DNA of 64,000 bases, from contig NZ_CP029287.2 in NCBI RefSeq assembly GCF_003201675.2, forward strand, positions 1,488,001 through 1,552,000. The letters run 5' to 3'. How positions within the stretch are numbered: position 1 is the first letter of the stretch; every line of letters starts with the position of its first letter. The notes beneath the pieces are model-generated. The model was not told the origin of the DNA. It searched no databases and saw only the letters and a list, made by a program, of their open reading frames with translations. The DNA is from Metallosphaera hakonensis JCM 8857 = DSM 7519. GTDB lineage: Archaea > Thermoproteota > Thermoprotei_A > Sulfolobales > Sulfolobaceae. The translations under genes and the position numbers were made by a program. This document shows positions 27,573-36,669 of the stretch, in pieces.

Positions 27573-28026
27573 AATTATATCTGATGCATGGGAAGGGGAT
27601 CTGAAGGAGATCGCTGAAATAGAGAACTCGAGTTTCGATCAACCTTTTCCTCTACCCCTGCTCAAAGCATATCTCAGTCTGGCCGATGGTCTATTTCTAG
27701 TAGCGAGGGATAACGATAGAGTGCTTGGTTACTGTATAGGTATTGTTCAATTTAAGGTTCGAGGACATATTATCTCCATAGCTACCTCAATTCATTCCAG
27801 GAAAAGGGGAGTTGGATCTGCCCTCCTTCAAGAACTTGAAAGGAGGTTCATGAAGATAGGATGCACCTACTCTTACTTGGAAGTGAATGTGAAGAATCTA
27901 GATGCCATTTCGTTTTACTACAACAGGTCCTACAGGATTGTGAGAACTAGAAAGAATTATTATGGAAGGAACAAGCACGGCTTTATAATGACCAAGAGTT
28001 TCAAGGGATTAAATTACTTTGAGTAG
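27562..28026 (+). CDS. GNAT N-acetyltransferase, RimI/Ard1-like
   Basis: With ATG 27562 ([20 protein letters not shown]) the protein has 154 residues; an upstream start within pelA would add 17 unlikely residues. The acetyl-CoA loop is HSRKRGVGSALLQEL (R/Q-x-x-G-x-G/A) and the end is YLEVNVKNLDAISFYYNRSY, typical of RimI/Naa10-type alpha-amino acetyltransferases. Sulfolobales Ard1 acetylates N-termini including that of Alba; whether this is that enzyme is not certain. Starts of this gene and pelA overlap head-to-head by 11 bases. Confidence 0.85.
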   Translation: MSSIIISDAWEGDLKEIAEIENSSFDQPFPLPLLKAYLSLADGLFLVARDNDRVLGYCIGIVQFKVRGHIISIATSIHSRKRGVGSALLQELERRFMKIGCTYSYLEVNVKNLDAISFYYNRSYRIVRTRKNYYGRNKHGFIMTKSFKGLNYFE

Positions 28027-28108
28027 TGACTGGAAATCCATTAAAAGAAGACAGGAGAGTTGTTAGGAATCAATAATGAATTAAGTCTAGATCAGTATAT
28101 TGTAAGGT

Positions 28109-28553
28109 ATGAGAGTTAGCGTCTTCGTATTGGATTTCTCATATGATGTGGAGGACAACGTTCCTGAAATCTACATCTGGGGAATTGACGAAAACGGAAA
28201 CAGGGTTGTTATCATCGAGAAAACTTTCAGACCGTATTTTTACGTGCTTCCCAAGGATGGAACCAACTTGAAGCAGATCTCGGAGCAAATAAGGGCCCTT
28301 TCGAAGCAGCAATCTCCTATTACGCAGATTTCAGAAAAGGAAATGAAATATTTTGGAACTCCTCTTAAAGTTCTAAGAGTGGAGACAGTTATTCCAGTTT
28401 TTGTGAGAACATATAGAGAAGAAATAGCTAAAATTAATGGCGTTAAAGAAGTCCTTGAGGCGGACATAAGGTTTTACATGAGGTACTCAATCGATACGAA
28501 TGTTAGACCTTTTTTCTGGATAACGGCTGAAGTTGATGAAATCAAGAGGGAGG
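28109..28553 (+). pseudogene. N-terminal part of an IS-split family-B DNA polymerase
   Basis: Translation from ATG 28109 (MRVSVFVLDFSYDVEDNVPE) gives the N-terminal domain of a B-family polymerase, including FRPYFYVLP and RVETVIPVFVRTYREE. At 28554 the gene is cut by an insertion sequence; translation would run 12 codons into the element and stop at 28591, yielding a 160-residue stub without exonuclease or polymerase sites. The rest resumes at 29820. Joined, the gene encodes 783 residues, close to Sulfolobales Dpo3/PolB3. Confidence 0.92.
28546..28553 (+). repeat. Target-site duplication, left copy
   Basis: GAGGGAGG directly precedes the insertion sequence and is repeated directly after it at 29812-29819. 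Eight bases is the usual duplication of IS256/Mutator elements. Confidence 0.93.
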
Positions 28554-28577
28554 GGGCGGCTCAGGAGTCCATTGCGA
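28554..28577 (+). repeat. Left terminal inverted repeat of the insertion sequence
   Basis: GGGCGGCTCAGGAGTCCATT plus GCGA: 24 bases, a perfect inverted match to 29788-29811. Confidence 0.95.
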
Positions 28578-28620
28578 ATTGTATTTTCTAGCTCTGAATT
28601 AGGCTTATCCAATGTACAAA

Positions 28621-29700
28621 TTATTGGGTATATTTCGGATAAAGTGAGAGGAATGAAGAAGACTGTAATATTATTACAGTGATGAGAAAATAGGCCGATA
28701 GGTTGTAGTAGAGCGCTATGGCCCGCGCGAGCTGTAGTATCCTCCAGGGAGAGTGAAACGACCCGAACCTCCTCCTCTCCAGGAGGGAGTTGAAGGACTC
28801 GACCAGGTTGTTGGACTTAAGCCACTTCCAGAGCTTCTTGTCGGCGATGAGGTAGCTTAGAAGAGTCGGGTTGGTCTCGGGCTTAATCTTGCCGAGCTCG
28901 GCTGACGAGGTGATCGCGTCCAGGGCCTCCCTTTCCTCCTTGGTCGCGCGACGCTTGAGGTGGACCAGGCAGCCCTGCCTCCCCACGTGAAGTTCAGCTA
29001 GGGAGATCGCCCTGTCCAAGGCCTTGATCCCGTCAGCCACCACCAGGACGAAGCTGGTCTTCTTCCAGACCCTGACCAGGAGACTCCAATAGGCCATGGC
29101 GTCCTCAGCCTCGCTTATGATGACCTCGAGGACCGCCCTCTTTCCCTCCCGTGTCACGCCCATAGCCACGAGGAGGACCGCCTTTCGTCCCTTGAGCTTC
29201 ACGTACTTCCCGTCAACTATAACGTACTTGAAGTCGTTGCCCGTTTCAATCTCAGGCATCCAGAGCTTGGCATTCAACTTACCTCCCTTCACTGAGTAGA
29301 CCAACATTAGGGACGCGAAGACCTTCCTCTCCTCCCTTAACAGAGTCTCCTCGACCTGGGTCCTCACCCTCCCCTCACCGTAAAGCACGGGCAGCTTCAC
29401 CGATATCCACTCCAACTCGTACCTCACCTCCCTCCCCACCATCACGATCTTGAACCCCTTCAGGAACCTGTAGCTCGCGTAACCCTTCCTCTTGACCTCC
29501 TTACCTCTCTGGTAGTTGGGACTAATCCTCTCAGCTTCCTCCAAGGCCATCCTCTCGATCTCCTGGACCGGTTTGTTTAATAAGGCGTCATCGGGTAATA
29601 TCTTGGGGACGAGCGTGAGGGATATCTTCCCAGGTCCCTCTACGAGCTCCATAATCCGGACCCCGTAGAGGGTTACCTCGTTCACAGTTGATAGTTCCAT
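28621..29700 (-). CDS. IS256/Mutator-family transposase
   Basis: A 359-residue DDE transposase. First Asp in KYVIVDGKYVKLKGRKAVLL, second Asp in FVLVVADGIKALDRAISL, the family C-x-x-H motif in QGCLVHLKRRA and the catalytic Glu in NNLVESFNSLLERRRFG are all present and correctly ordered. It cuts and pastes the surrounding element. ATG at 29700 lies 88 bases inside the right inverted repeat. Codon use is much richer in G and C than nearby host genes. No frameshift or stop, so the element should be active. Confidence 0.94.
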   Translation of the reverse strand: MELSTVNEVTLYGVRIMELVEGPGKISLTLVPKILPDDALLNKPVQEIERMALEEAERISPNYQRGKEVKRKGYASYRFLKGFKIVMVGREVRYELEWISVKLPVLYGEGRVRTQVEETLLREERKVFASLMLVYSVKGGKLNAKLWMPEIETGNDFKYVIVDGKYVKLKGRKAVLLVAMGVTREGKRAVLEVIISEAEDAMAYWSLLVRVWKKTSFVLVVADGIKALDRAISLAELHVGRQGCLVHLKRRATKEEREALDAITSSAELGKIKPETNPTLLSYLIADKKLWKWLKSNNLVESFNSLLERRRFGSFHSPWRILQLARAIALYYNLSAYFLITVIILQSSSFLSLYPKYTQ

Positions 29701-29787
29701 GATATTACCTCATGCTCGTCCCCTATTAGTGTTACCGAAAATGTAGAATCAATTTCTACTATCTAATTCTATAGAAATAAATTGAAA

Positions 29788-29811
29788 TCGCAATGGACTC
29801 CTGAGCCGCCC
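29788..29811 (-). repeat. Right terminal inverted repeat of the insertion sequence
   Basis: TCGCAATGGACTCCTGAGCC followed by GCCC, the exact reverse complement of 28554-28577. Confidence 0.95.
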
Positions 29812-29819
29812 GAGGGAGG
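29812..29819 (+). repeat. Target-site duplication, right copy
   Basis: GAGGGAGG, identical to 28546-28553, abutting the right end of the element. Confidence 0.93.
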
Positions 29820-29845
29820 ACTTAAGGGTAAATAAAGTATATGAA

Positions 29846-31726
29846 TTGAAACAAATTGAGAAAATATATGAGGCTCCTCCTCCCAAACTAAGGTTTATAG
29901 CATTTGATATAGAAGTTCACAATAAATATGGGTTTCCAGACCCTAGACGGGACCCAGTTATTATTATTGGGGTTTGGTCTGATGATGGACCGAAACAATT
30001 TGTAAATACTGATGGAGACGATCTCAAGATAATAAGGGAGTTCTCAAAGTTTGTCCTGGATTACGATCCAGATGTAATTTTAGGTTATAATTCCAACGGC
30101 TTTGATTGGCAGTACTTAATTGAACGGGCAATGATTAGGAAGGCGAAACTCGATATTGGAAGGAAAGTGAACTCAGAACCTAGCCAAGGTACTTACGGGC
30201 ACTACTCAGTTGTGGGTAGGCTAAACGTAGATCTTTACGGATTTGCCCAGCATATTGAGGAGGTAAAGGTGAAAAGTCTTGATAACGTGGCAGATTACCT
30301 TGGGGTATTACCTAAGCAGAAAAGGGTGAACCTAGAATGGTATCAAATACCAGAATACTGGGGTGATCCTAAGAAAAGAGACATTGTCTTGAAATATAAC
30401 TTAGATGACGTAAAGGCAACTTATCTCCTAAAGGATGTATTCTTTCCCTTTGGGGAGCAGTTGACCGAAATTTCTGGACTTCCTTTAGACCAACTATCGA
30501 TGGCAAGTATGGGTTATAGAGTAGAGTGGCTTCTTATGAGACAGGCAAAGAAATTCAATGAGCTGATACCAAACAGAGCCGAAAGAAAATACGACAGTTA
30601 TAGGGGAGGACTCGTAATAGAGCCGAAACCCGGTCTTCACGAAGATGTAGTGGTTCTGGACTTCAGCTCCATGTATCCTTCTATAATGATAAAATACAAC
30701 ATAGGTCCCGATACCTTAGTTAGTGGAGAGTGTGATGATTGTTGGACGGCCCCAGAAGTCGGTTATAAGTTCAGGAAAGACGTAGACGGGTTCTACAGGA
30801 GTATCCTCAACTTCCTAATTGAGGAGAGAAGAAAGGCAAAGGAAGAACTAAATCGAGCCACGGACGAATATGAGAAAAGGAGACTAGATGAGAGGCAAAG
30901 GGCGCTGAAGATAATGGCTAACACCATGTACGGGTATATGGGTTGGTTAGGTGCTAGATGGTACAGTAGGGAGGGGGCAGAGGCAGTTACTGCATGGGGA
31001 AGGGAGATAATAATGAACGCGGCCAAGGTGGCTAAGGAATTCGGATACGATGTGATATATGGTGACACCGACTCCATCTTCGTCAAGGGTGATATGCATT
31101 CCCTGGATAGACTGGTTCAGAGTATCATAGGCAAATTGGATCTGGAAATAAAGATCGACAAGAAATACAAGAAAGTCTTTTTCACGGAGAACAAAAAAAG
31201 GTATGCCGGACTTACATACGATGGAAAGATAGATATTGTAGGGTTTGAGGCTATCAGAGGAGATTGGTGCGAACTTGCCAAGGAGGTTCAAAGAGACGTT
31301 ATCGAAAAAGTGTTGCTTAAGGGAGTCGATGAGGCAGTTAAGACAGCAAGAGAAGCAATCATGAAAGTTAAGAGGAGGGAATTCGATCTTCATGATATGA
31401 TTATATGGAAATCCCTAGATAAGGGATTAGACGAATATGAAGTTGATGCACCACACGTGATAGCAGCAAAGAAGGCTATGAACGCTGGATTTGCTATCTC
31501 CAAAACCGGAAAAATCGGTTATGTGATACTTAAGGGGGGAGGAAAGATCTCAGATAGAGTCGAACCCTATTTTCTTGTCAAGGATAAGTCAAGGATAGAC
31601 ACCGAATATTATGTGGATAAACAAATAGTTCCCGCAGTTATGAGAATTCTGGAATCGTTTGGGGTGAAAGAAAATAACTTGAAAGGAGCAGGGATAGATA
31701 TAATGGATTATTTCAGGGACCGATAA
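29846..31726 (+). CDS. C-terminal part of the split family-B DNA polymerase (PolB3-like), exonuclease and polymerase domains
   Basis: Polymerase coding sequence resumes at 29820 and an in-frame TTG at 29846 could start a 626-residue product. All catalytic motifs are intact: Exo I FIAFDIEVHN, Exo II ILGYNSNGFDWQYL, Exo III YNLDDVKATYLL, Pol A VVLDFSSMYPSIM, Pol B KIMANTMYGYMG and Pol C VIYGDTDSIF. The missing ~157 residues form the N-terminal uracil-sensing/structural domain. Full length (783) and motifs fit Dpo3/PolB3, not PolB1 (about 880) or PolB2, which is inactivated in motifs. Whether the shortened form is expressed is unknown: the natural promoter lies beyond the insertion. Confidence 0.9.
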   Translation: MKQIEKIYEAPPPKLRFIAFDIEVHNKYGFPDPRRDPVIIIGVWSDDGPKQFVNTDGDDLKIIREFSKFVLDYDPDVILGYNSNGFDWQYLIERAMIRKAKLDIGRKVNSEPSQGTYGHYSVVGRLNVDLYGFAQHIEEVKVKSLDNVADYLGVLPKQKRVNLEWYQIPEYWGDPKKRDIVLKYNLDDVKATYLLKDVFFPFGEQLTEISGLPLDQLSMASMGYRVEWLLMRQAKKFNELIPNRAERKYDSYRGGLVIEPKPGLHEDVVVLDFSSMYPSIMIKYNIGPDTLVSGECDDCWTAPEVGYKFRKDVDGFYRSILNFLIEERRKAKEELNRATDEYEKRRLDERQRALKIMANTMYGYMGWLGARWYSREGAEAVTAWGREIIMNAAKVAKEFGYDVIYGDTDSIFVKGDMHSLDRLVQSIIGKLDLEIKIDKKYKKVFFTENKKRYAGLTYDGKIDIVGFEAIRGDWCELAKEVQRDVIEKVLLKGVDEAVKTAREAIMKVKRREFDLHDMIIWKSLDKGLDEYEVDAPHVIAAKKAMNAGFAISKTGKIGYVILKGGGKISDRVEPYFLVKDKSRIDTEYYVDKQIVPAVMRILESFGVKENNLKGAGIDIMDYFRDR

Positions 31727-32954
31727 CGTCGGCTAAGGTGAGGATCTTCACGTTCTCAGGTCTCTTATTTATACCCCCTATCCTTACCCCAATTATTACC
31801 TTAACGTTTTTTGAAGATGCGAGTTCAAGAAGCCTTTGAGTTATCACTCCATCGAAAACTATAAATGAGGCGTTACCATTTGTTATATTTTCTAATTTAG
31901 ATATAATATCTCTAACTTGCACTCTCTCCACTGGGTTCCAGTTTTCATCGAAGATTATACCTTCTAATGTCCCAGGAAGTTTCTTTATGTCTTCCATGAC
32001 GTTTCCAGGTATTTTTATTTCTATTTCTCGTCTAGGCTGTTCAATTACCTGGACTGCCTGTTGTTCTCCGCTTTCTGCTCTGACAATTGACCCTTCTACT
32101 CTACTTGAAATCGATGCTAATGATTCCTGTTGCTTCTTTAAGTATTGGGATAGTGGGATCATATTAGATAGGGACTTGGCAATCTCTTTCCCAGTGAGCT
32201 CCTCTACTTCTCTACCTACAGGAGCCCTCGCTACGTAGTCTATCTTCACGTTTGCGTTAATGAGGTCCTTAAGGATCAGATCACCTCCGTGATCTCCGTC
32301 AAGGAACGCTATAACCATTTTCTTGTTCTTTGACAGTTCAACAACAGTTTGGGGTATCTTTCCGCTCGCTCCCTCTACAGCTATAGTATTCTTATAGCCG
32401 TAACGAAGTAGATTGATTATATCTGCTCGTCCCTCGACAATAATTAAGTTCGGATCTGTATAAACATCAGGTCCTGCAGGCAGTCTTTCAGGGCCATACT
32501 CTATAAGCTCGCCAGTCTTTACTGCCCCACTTATCTCGTTCATTACTTCCTTGATGTCTAAATTCTTCTCCCTTGTCCACGTGGTAAGTATCTGTTTAGC
32601 CCTGTCTATGATCTTCTTCAGCTTCTCGGCTCTTACATCTTCTATTTCCTTAAGTTCAAACTTAGCGTTATAGGGACCAACTTTCTCAACGCTTTCTACC
32701 ATGGAAGCAATTAGGGCAGTCTCCACTCTATCCAGGTTAGACGGTATCTCTATGTATCCTTCTGCCTTTCCTCCCTTGTTCTTTATCTCAACTATTATTC
32801 TCCCTAATCTGCCCTTATCTTGAAGTTCCCTGAGATCGAATTCCTGACCGAACAGGTTTTCAGTCTGACCGAAAATGGCCCCTATAACGTCTGGTTTATC
32901 AACTGACCCGTCTACTTCGAAGGTCAGTTTTACAATATATTTCAACGACGTCAC
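31713..32954 (-). CDS. dnaG: DnaG-type primase (archaeal)
   Basis: A 413-residue protein with a central Toprim domain: NLIIVEGRADIINLL supplies the catalytic Glu and VIAFLDGDHGGDLIL the DxD motif. The N-terminal region (VDKPDVIGAIFGQTENLFGQ) is the archaeal DnaG type, which associates with the exosome and with MCM. It can make RNA primers in vitro; its main cellular role is thought to be in RNA degradation. The 3' end overlaps the convergent polymerase gene by 14 bases, and its start overlaps tyrS by four bases, so tyrS-dnaG form a unit. Confidence 0.95.
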   Translation of the reverse strand: MTSLKYIVKLTFEVDGSVDKPDVIGAIFGQTENLFGQEFDLRELQDKGRLGRIIVEIKNKGGKAEGYIEIPSNLDRVETALIASMVESVEKVGPYNAKFELKEIEDVRAEKLKKIIDRAKQILTTWTREKNLDIKEVMNEISGAVKTGELIEYGPERLPAGPDVYTDPNLIIVEGRADIINLLRYGYKNTIAVEGASGKIPQTVVELSKNKKMVIAFLDGDHGGDLILKDLINANVKIDYVARAPVGREVEELTGKEIAKSLSNMIPLSQYLKKQQESLASISSRVEGSIVRAESGEQQAVQVIEQPRREIEIKIPGNVMEDIKKLPGTLEGIIFDENWNPVERVQVRDIISKLENITNGNASFIVFDGVITQRLLELASSKNVKVIIGVRIGGINKRPENVKILTLADVIGP

Positions 32955-34027
32955 CTGCTAACACTCCTCGCTATTTCTTTTGTTAGTTTATCATATTCGG
33001 GTCTGGATTTAATAGACTTCCTTAATGGATCTAGGATCTGATTCAGTTTCCTTGCAGTGGCAGTTTTGAGGTCCTTGGGATGTAGCTTCCCTTCTGCAAA
33101 GGCCTTCTCTAGCTCTTCATAAGTATTAAACTGAATATCTCCACCGAATTTGCTTTCCCTTTCTACCTTGAGGCCTGTATCATCAACTTGGAATAGAATA
33201 TATTTATTTATTTGTAATACAGGATTATTTTCAATTACACCCCTAGGACAGTAAGCCATCATCATTTTTGCGTCTACTTGCTCTGGCTCATCGTTTATGA
33301 AGATAGCAGTGTCCGGCTTGGACTTGCTCATCTTTATGTCGGCCATCACCTCATCCTCTTCGGCTCCAGGGTTCATTCTTTGGCCTCCTTGAAGTCCAAC
33401 AAGTAAAGGTGTATGTATTGCTACTACCTTCTTCTTCCCTAGTTTATCTGCTACGTCTCTGGCTAGCATATGAGCCTTCCTCTGATCTGTTCCACCTAAT
33501 GCTATATCAAGGTCCATATAGAAAATATCGCTGACTTGCATAGCTGGATATATGAGTTTGGAAGAGTCCAGTTCGGCTTCATCTGCCTTTCTACCCATTA
33601 TGGTCAAGGCCCTCTTCATTCTGGCTAAGCTAGTGTTTTTAGCTACCTTTATTACGAGAGACCAATAGTCCTTGTCCTTTACAATGTCTTCAGCGTCGAT
33701 CACGTTAATCTTCCCTCTTGAGATCCCGAATGCCTCAAGTACAGTCACAGAATACTCTCCAGCGGCCTTTATCATTTCCATGTTACCCCCTAGTTTGTCA
33801 TTAATCCATGCATGCCAAGTTGCAACTAGGAGGTTCATTTCTACTCCAGCTTCAAGCAGGTCCTTGATCTTCTGAGCCCATATCAGCCATCCAATGTGAA
33901 ACAGCCCGCTGGGCTCAAATCCAAGGTACCCCTTTAGCTTTCTTCCTTCTTCTAATTTCTGCCTTAATTCCTCGGAAGTCACAACCTCCGCGGTATTCCT
34001 AGTTATCAATGAGAGTTTTCTCTCCAA
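32951..34027 (-). CDS. tyrS: Tyrosyl-tRNA synthetase
   Basis: This 358-residue class I enzyme shows the HIGH variant GLFHIGWLIWAQKI, the tyrosine-binding stretch LGGTDQRKAHMLAR and KMSKS in DIKMSKSKPDTAIF. The compact size without an S4 domain is the archaeal/eukaryotic type. Stop overlaps the dnaG ATG by four bases. It starts at ATG 34027. Confidence 0.96.
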   Translation of the reverse strand: MERKLSLITRNTAEVVTSEELRQKLEEGRKLKGYLGFEPSGLFHIGWLIWAQKIKDLLEAGVEMNLLVATWHAWINDKLGGNMEMIKAAGEYSVTVLEAFGISRGKINVIDAEDIVKDKDYWSLVIKVAKNTSLARMKRALTIMGRKADEAELDSSKLIYPAMQVSDIFYMDLDIALGGTDQRKAHMLARDVADKLGKKKVVAIHTPLLVGLQGGQRMNPGAEEDEVMADIKMSKSKPDTAIFINDEPEQVDAKMMMAYCPRGVIENNPVLQINKYILFQVDDTGLKVERESKFGGDIQFNTYEELEKAFAEGKLHPKDLKTATARKLNQILDPLRKSIKSRPEYDKLTKEIARSVSR

Positions 34028-34072
34028 GTAATTATCCCCTACATCAAAAGACGAAATAAAGACTAAAAAGTC

Positions 34073-34444
34073 CTATTCATCTATGAGCTGCTTAAGGAAA
34101 ACTAGCACTGGATGATTATTTCCCAGTCTATTTCTCAAATCTTCAATGATGAGATCAAGATCAATTTCAGACTCAGATTCGATGAGTCTAGCTAATAGGG
34201 CCTCCGTAAATAAGTAGGAGTTCGTGACGGTTCTCTCGTCAACCTCTTTCTCGTTTTCAATGTTATTTCTGAAAACAGAAAAAACGTTAGAACTTTTAAA
34301 GATCATGGACAGGTACTCGTCAGCCACTCTTTGAACACATTCACTGCTTTCACAGAAACTTAACTTATCCAGAGGAGAAACAAATCCTGGAGGCAAACTA
34401 ATCTCAAATAGGTATGACTTGGCAAAATAAAAGTTATTATTCAC
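34073..34444 (-). CDS. Conserved hypothetical protein
   Basis: The 123-residue protein is largely helical and acidic (LLARLIESESEIDLDLIIED) with two cysteines in FCESSECVQR. No family recognised. It overlaps the end of the YjbQ gene by eight bases and is transcribed with it; a link to that enzyme is possible. Confidence 0.6.
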   Translation of the reverse strand: MNNNFYFAKSYLFEISLPPGFVSPLDKLSFCESSECVQRVADEYLSMIFKSSNVFSVFRNNIENEKEVDERTVTNSYLFTEALLARLIESESEIDLDLIIEDLRNRLGNNHPVLVFLKQLIDE

Positions 34445-34859
34445 CCATGACCTTGACCTGGACTTTCCTGGTTCTCGGTCCGTCGAACTCCAGAAGGATC
34501 AATCTTTGCCACGTTCCAAGGTCAAGCATCCCTGAATGAATTGGCAATGTTCTGGAGTTTCCTATAATCATTGCTGAAATGTGGGCATGGCCGTTATTAT
34601 CAACTGCATTATGCCTGAACTCTCCTTCTGGTGGAATAAGTTTCCTTATCCAGTTTAGATAGTCCTCCATTAAACCTCCCTCTGGCTCGTTGACTATAAT
34701 CGAGCATGTTGTATGTTTCACGAAAATGAAAGCTACTCCTTCCTTAACTTCTCCTATGGAATTTTGTACTTCCTCGGTTATATCAATACTCTGAAACTTT
34801 GAAGTAGTCTTTACTTCAAATTCTCTAGTTGAAACTCTCATCTCCCTCAAGCTTATCAA
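34437..34859 (-). CDS. YjbQ/UPF0047 family protein
   Basis: A 140-residue protein with the family signature residues KHTTCSIIVNEPEGG and HNAVDNNGHAHISAMIIG, and the terminal LGTWQRLILLEFDGPRTR. YjbQ homologues can form thiamine phosphate at low rate and rescue thiamine mutants in bacteria; the true substrate is unresolved. The conserved His and Asp residues that line the metal site are present. Divergent from the AIR-synthase-like gene with 21 bases between starts. Confidence 0.88.
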   Translation of the reverse strand: MISLREMRVSTREFEVKTTSKFQSIDITEEVQNSIGEVKEGVAFIFVKHTTCSIIVNEPEGGLMEDYLNWIRKLIPPEGEFRHNAVDNNGHAHISAMIIGNSRTLPIHSGMLDLGTWQRLILLEFDGPRTRKVQVKVMGE

Positions 34860-34880
34860 ACTCTTAGAATATTTAGGCTT

Positions 34881-36152
34881 ATGGATCTAGAGGGACTTGC
34901 CAGGAAGCTCTCTGGTAACGATGAGACCTTGAGGTCAGAAATAATCAGATGGCTGGAGTTCTATAAGGGTAAGAGGTCCGTAAACGAACCCATAGCGGAT
35001 GCGATAATAAAGGAAGTAAAAAATTCCCTAAAATTCTCATCTTTCTCTTTCAGTAAAGTTGGATTAACTGCGGGGGATAGCGGACTGGGATCAAGGGGAA
35101 TAGGGGATAACCTAATTCATTTGAAACTCTTTGAATTAAGTAAGAGAAAAATCGAAACTTTGGATGATGCCGGAATCTCAGAGGACATAGTTGTCTCAGT
35201 TGATGGCATACATTCTAGGCTATCATATTTCCCATTTCTAGCTGGGTTTCATGCAACCAAGGCTACTTTACGAGACATAATGGTGAAGGGAGCCAAGCCT
35301 ATGGGAATTATAGTCGACATACACCTTTCAGATGATAGTGACGTCTCCATGCTCTTTGATTTCGAGGCAGGCGTTTCAACTGTAGCTGAGTTCATAGGGG
35401 TACCAATACTTGCCGGAAGTACATTAAGAATAGGGGGTGATATGGTCTTAGGGGAAAGGATAAGTGGAGGGGTAGCTTCTGTGGGTAGGCTAATGGGAAA
35501 ACCTTTCAGTAGAGCAATGATACGGAAGGGGCACAAAATAATTATGTCGGAAGGGAATGGAGGAGGTACCATATCATCTATGGCCATTTTCCACGGTATA
35601 GAAGGAATAGTGGAGGAGACCTTGAAGATAAAGGACTTAGAGACTTGTAGGGTAGCTCAGGAGCTCGGGGAGTTTGTTGACTCCATGACCGACGTCACAA
35701 ACGGTGGAATAAGAGGGGATGCGTTGGAAATCGCCGAGGTAACGAGCCTAAGCTTAGTTATAGATGAAGAAAAGTTCCTTGAAATGATAAATCCTAAGGT
35801 CAGATCTATCTTAGGGGAATTAGGGATAGATCCATTTGGTTTGTCAATAGACTCTATTTTGATTTTTACAAATTATCCAGAGAAAGTACTCGAGAGTTTA
35901 AGGTCACATAACATAAAGGCAGACATTATAGGAGAAGTTTCAGAGAACAAGGGATACCCAATTGTTACTACTGCCGGAAAAGAAATGAGGCCCTCATTCA
36001 GGGAAAGTCCGTACACACCGGTAAAGTCGGTCATAGGAAATTACACGGGTTTGAGTCTGGAACAAATAAAAGAGAAGATACATATGGCTTACCTCAACTC
36101 GTTAAAGAAGAAGGAAAACGTATTGAAAAACTTAAAAACAGGAATTGATTAA
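34881..36152 (+). CDS. AIR synthase/PurM-superfamily protein
   Basis: The 423-residue protein has the two-domain PurM/HypE/SelD/ThiL layout: VSVDGIHSRLSYFPFLAGFH and GAKPMGIIVDIHLSDD in the ATP-binding half, GNGGGTISSM and DSMTDVTNGGIRGDALEIAE in the second half. These families bind ATP and activate a carbonyl or carboxyl group. The substrate of this archaeal subgroup is unknown. It ends 17 bases before rps13; a TTAAAAAC stretch near its end may be a separate promoter for the ribosomal operon. Confidence 0.78.
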   Translation: MDLEGLARKLSGNDETLRSEIIRWLEFYKGKRSVNEPIADAIIKEVKNSLKFSSFSFSKVGLTAGDSGLGSRGIGDNLIHLKLFELSKRKIETLDDAGISEDIVVSVDGIHSRLSYFPFLAGFHATKATLRDIMVKGAKPMGIIVDIHLSDDSDVSMLFDFEAGVSTVAEFIGVPILAGSTLRIGGDMVLGERISGGVASVGRLMGKPFSRAMIRKGHKIIMSEGNGGGTISSMAIFHGIEGIVEETLKIKDLETCRVAQELGEFVDSMTDVTNGGIRGDALEIAEVTSLSLVIDEEKFLEMINPKVRSILGELGIDPFGLSIDSILIFTNYPEKVLESLRSHNIKADIIGEVSENKGYPIVTTAGKEMRPSFRESPYTPVKSVIGNYTGLSLEQIKEKIHMAYLNSLKKKENVLKNLKTGID

Positions 36153-36169
36153 AGCACTAGACGGTATTA

Positions 36170-36661
36170 ATGTCAGAGTCGCAGTTTAGGTACATAGTTA
36201 GGCTCTTTGGCCAGGACGTAGATGGTACTATGAAGGCCCCCTATGGCTTAGCCATGGTTAAGGGAATAGGTTATAACACTGCAAGGATCATCTTAATGAA
36301 GTTGAATATTGATAAGGATAAAAGACTTGGAGAACTAACTGATCATGAGATTAAGAAGATAGAGGAGATTCTTTCCAATAAGAAGCTGGAGGCTTTACCT
36401 TCCTGGATTTATAACAGAAGAAAGGATTTCGACACTGGTTTGGATTTGCATTACGTTACATCAGATCTAGTGTTCGTGGTTAGGAACGACATAGAGAGAG
36501 AAAAGAAGCTTAAGAGTTGGCGCGGTGTGAGACATTCGTTGGGGCTTAAGGTTAGGGGGCAAAGAACAAGAACTACAGGTAGAACTGGGACCACCATAGG
36601 AGTCAAAAGGTCTAAGGCTGCCCAGCCATCTGGAGGGCAGCAGACCCAACAAAATAAATAG
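36170..36661 (+). CDS. rps13: 30S ribosomal protein S13 (uS13)
   Basis: The 163-residue protein binds the head of the small subunit at the tRNA contact region. It has the helix-two-turn-helix core ([16 protein letters not shown]) and the basic tail [20 protein letters not shown] of S13, followed by a Gln-rich end typical of Sulfolobales. It heads the S13-S4-S11-RpoD cluster, with the next gene eight bases on and a GGTGAT Shine-Dalgarno. Confidence 0.97.
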   Translation: MSESQFRYIVRLFGQDVDGTMKAPYGLAMVKGIGYNTARIILMKLNIDKDKRLGELTDHEIKKIEEILSNKKLEALPSWIYNRRKDFDTGLDLHYVTSDLVFVVRNDIEREKKLKSWRGVRHSLGLKVRGQRTRTTGRTGTTIGVKRSKAAQPSGGQQTQQNK

Positions 36662-36669
36662 GTGATTCT

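Larger units (their letters stand above)
28554..29811 (-). mobile_element. Complete IS256/Mutator-type insertion sequence (1258 bp)
   Basis: The element has perfect 24-bp terminal inverted repeats, an 8-bp direct target duplication (GAGGGAGG) and a single full-length transposase on the minus strand. All parts are intact, and the host reading frame on both sides is undamaged, so the insertion looks recent. It interrupts a DNA polymerase gene. The GC-rich coding region differs in composition from its neighbours, fitting an independent origin. I cannot name the exact IS type. Confidence 0.94.

Noticed and set aside
28621-29811. Treating the polymerase pieces as two genuine separate genes
   Set aside because: Perfect terminal repeats, target duplication and frame continuity show one gene split by an insertion.
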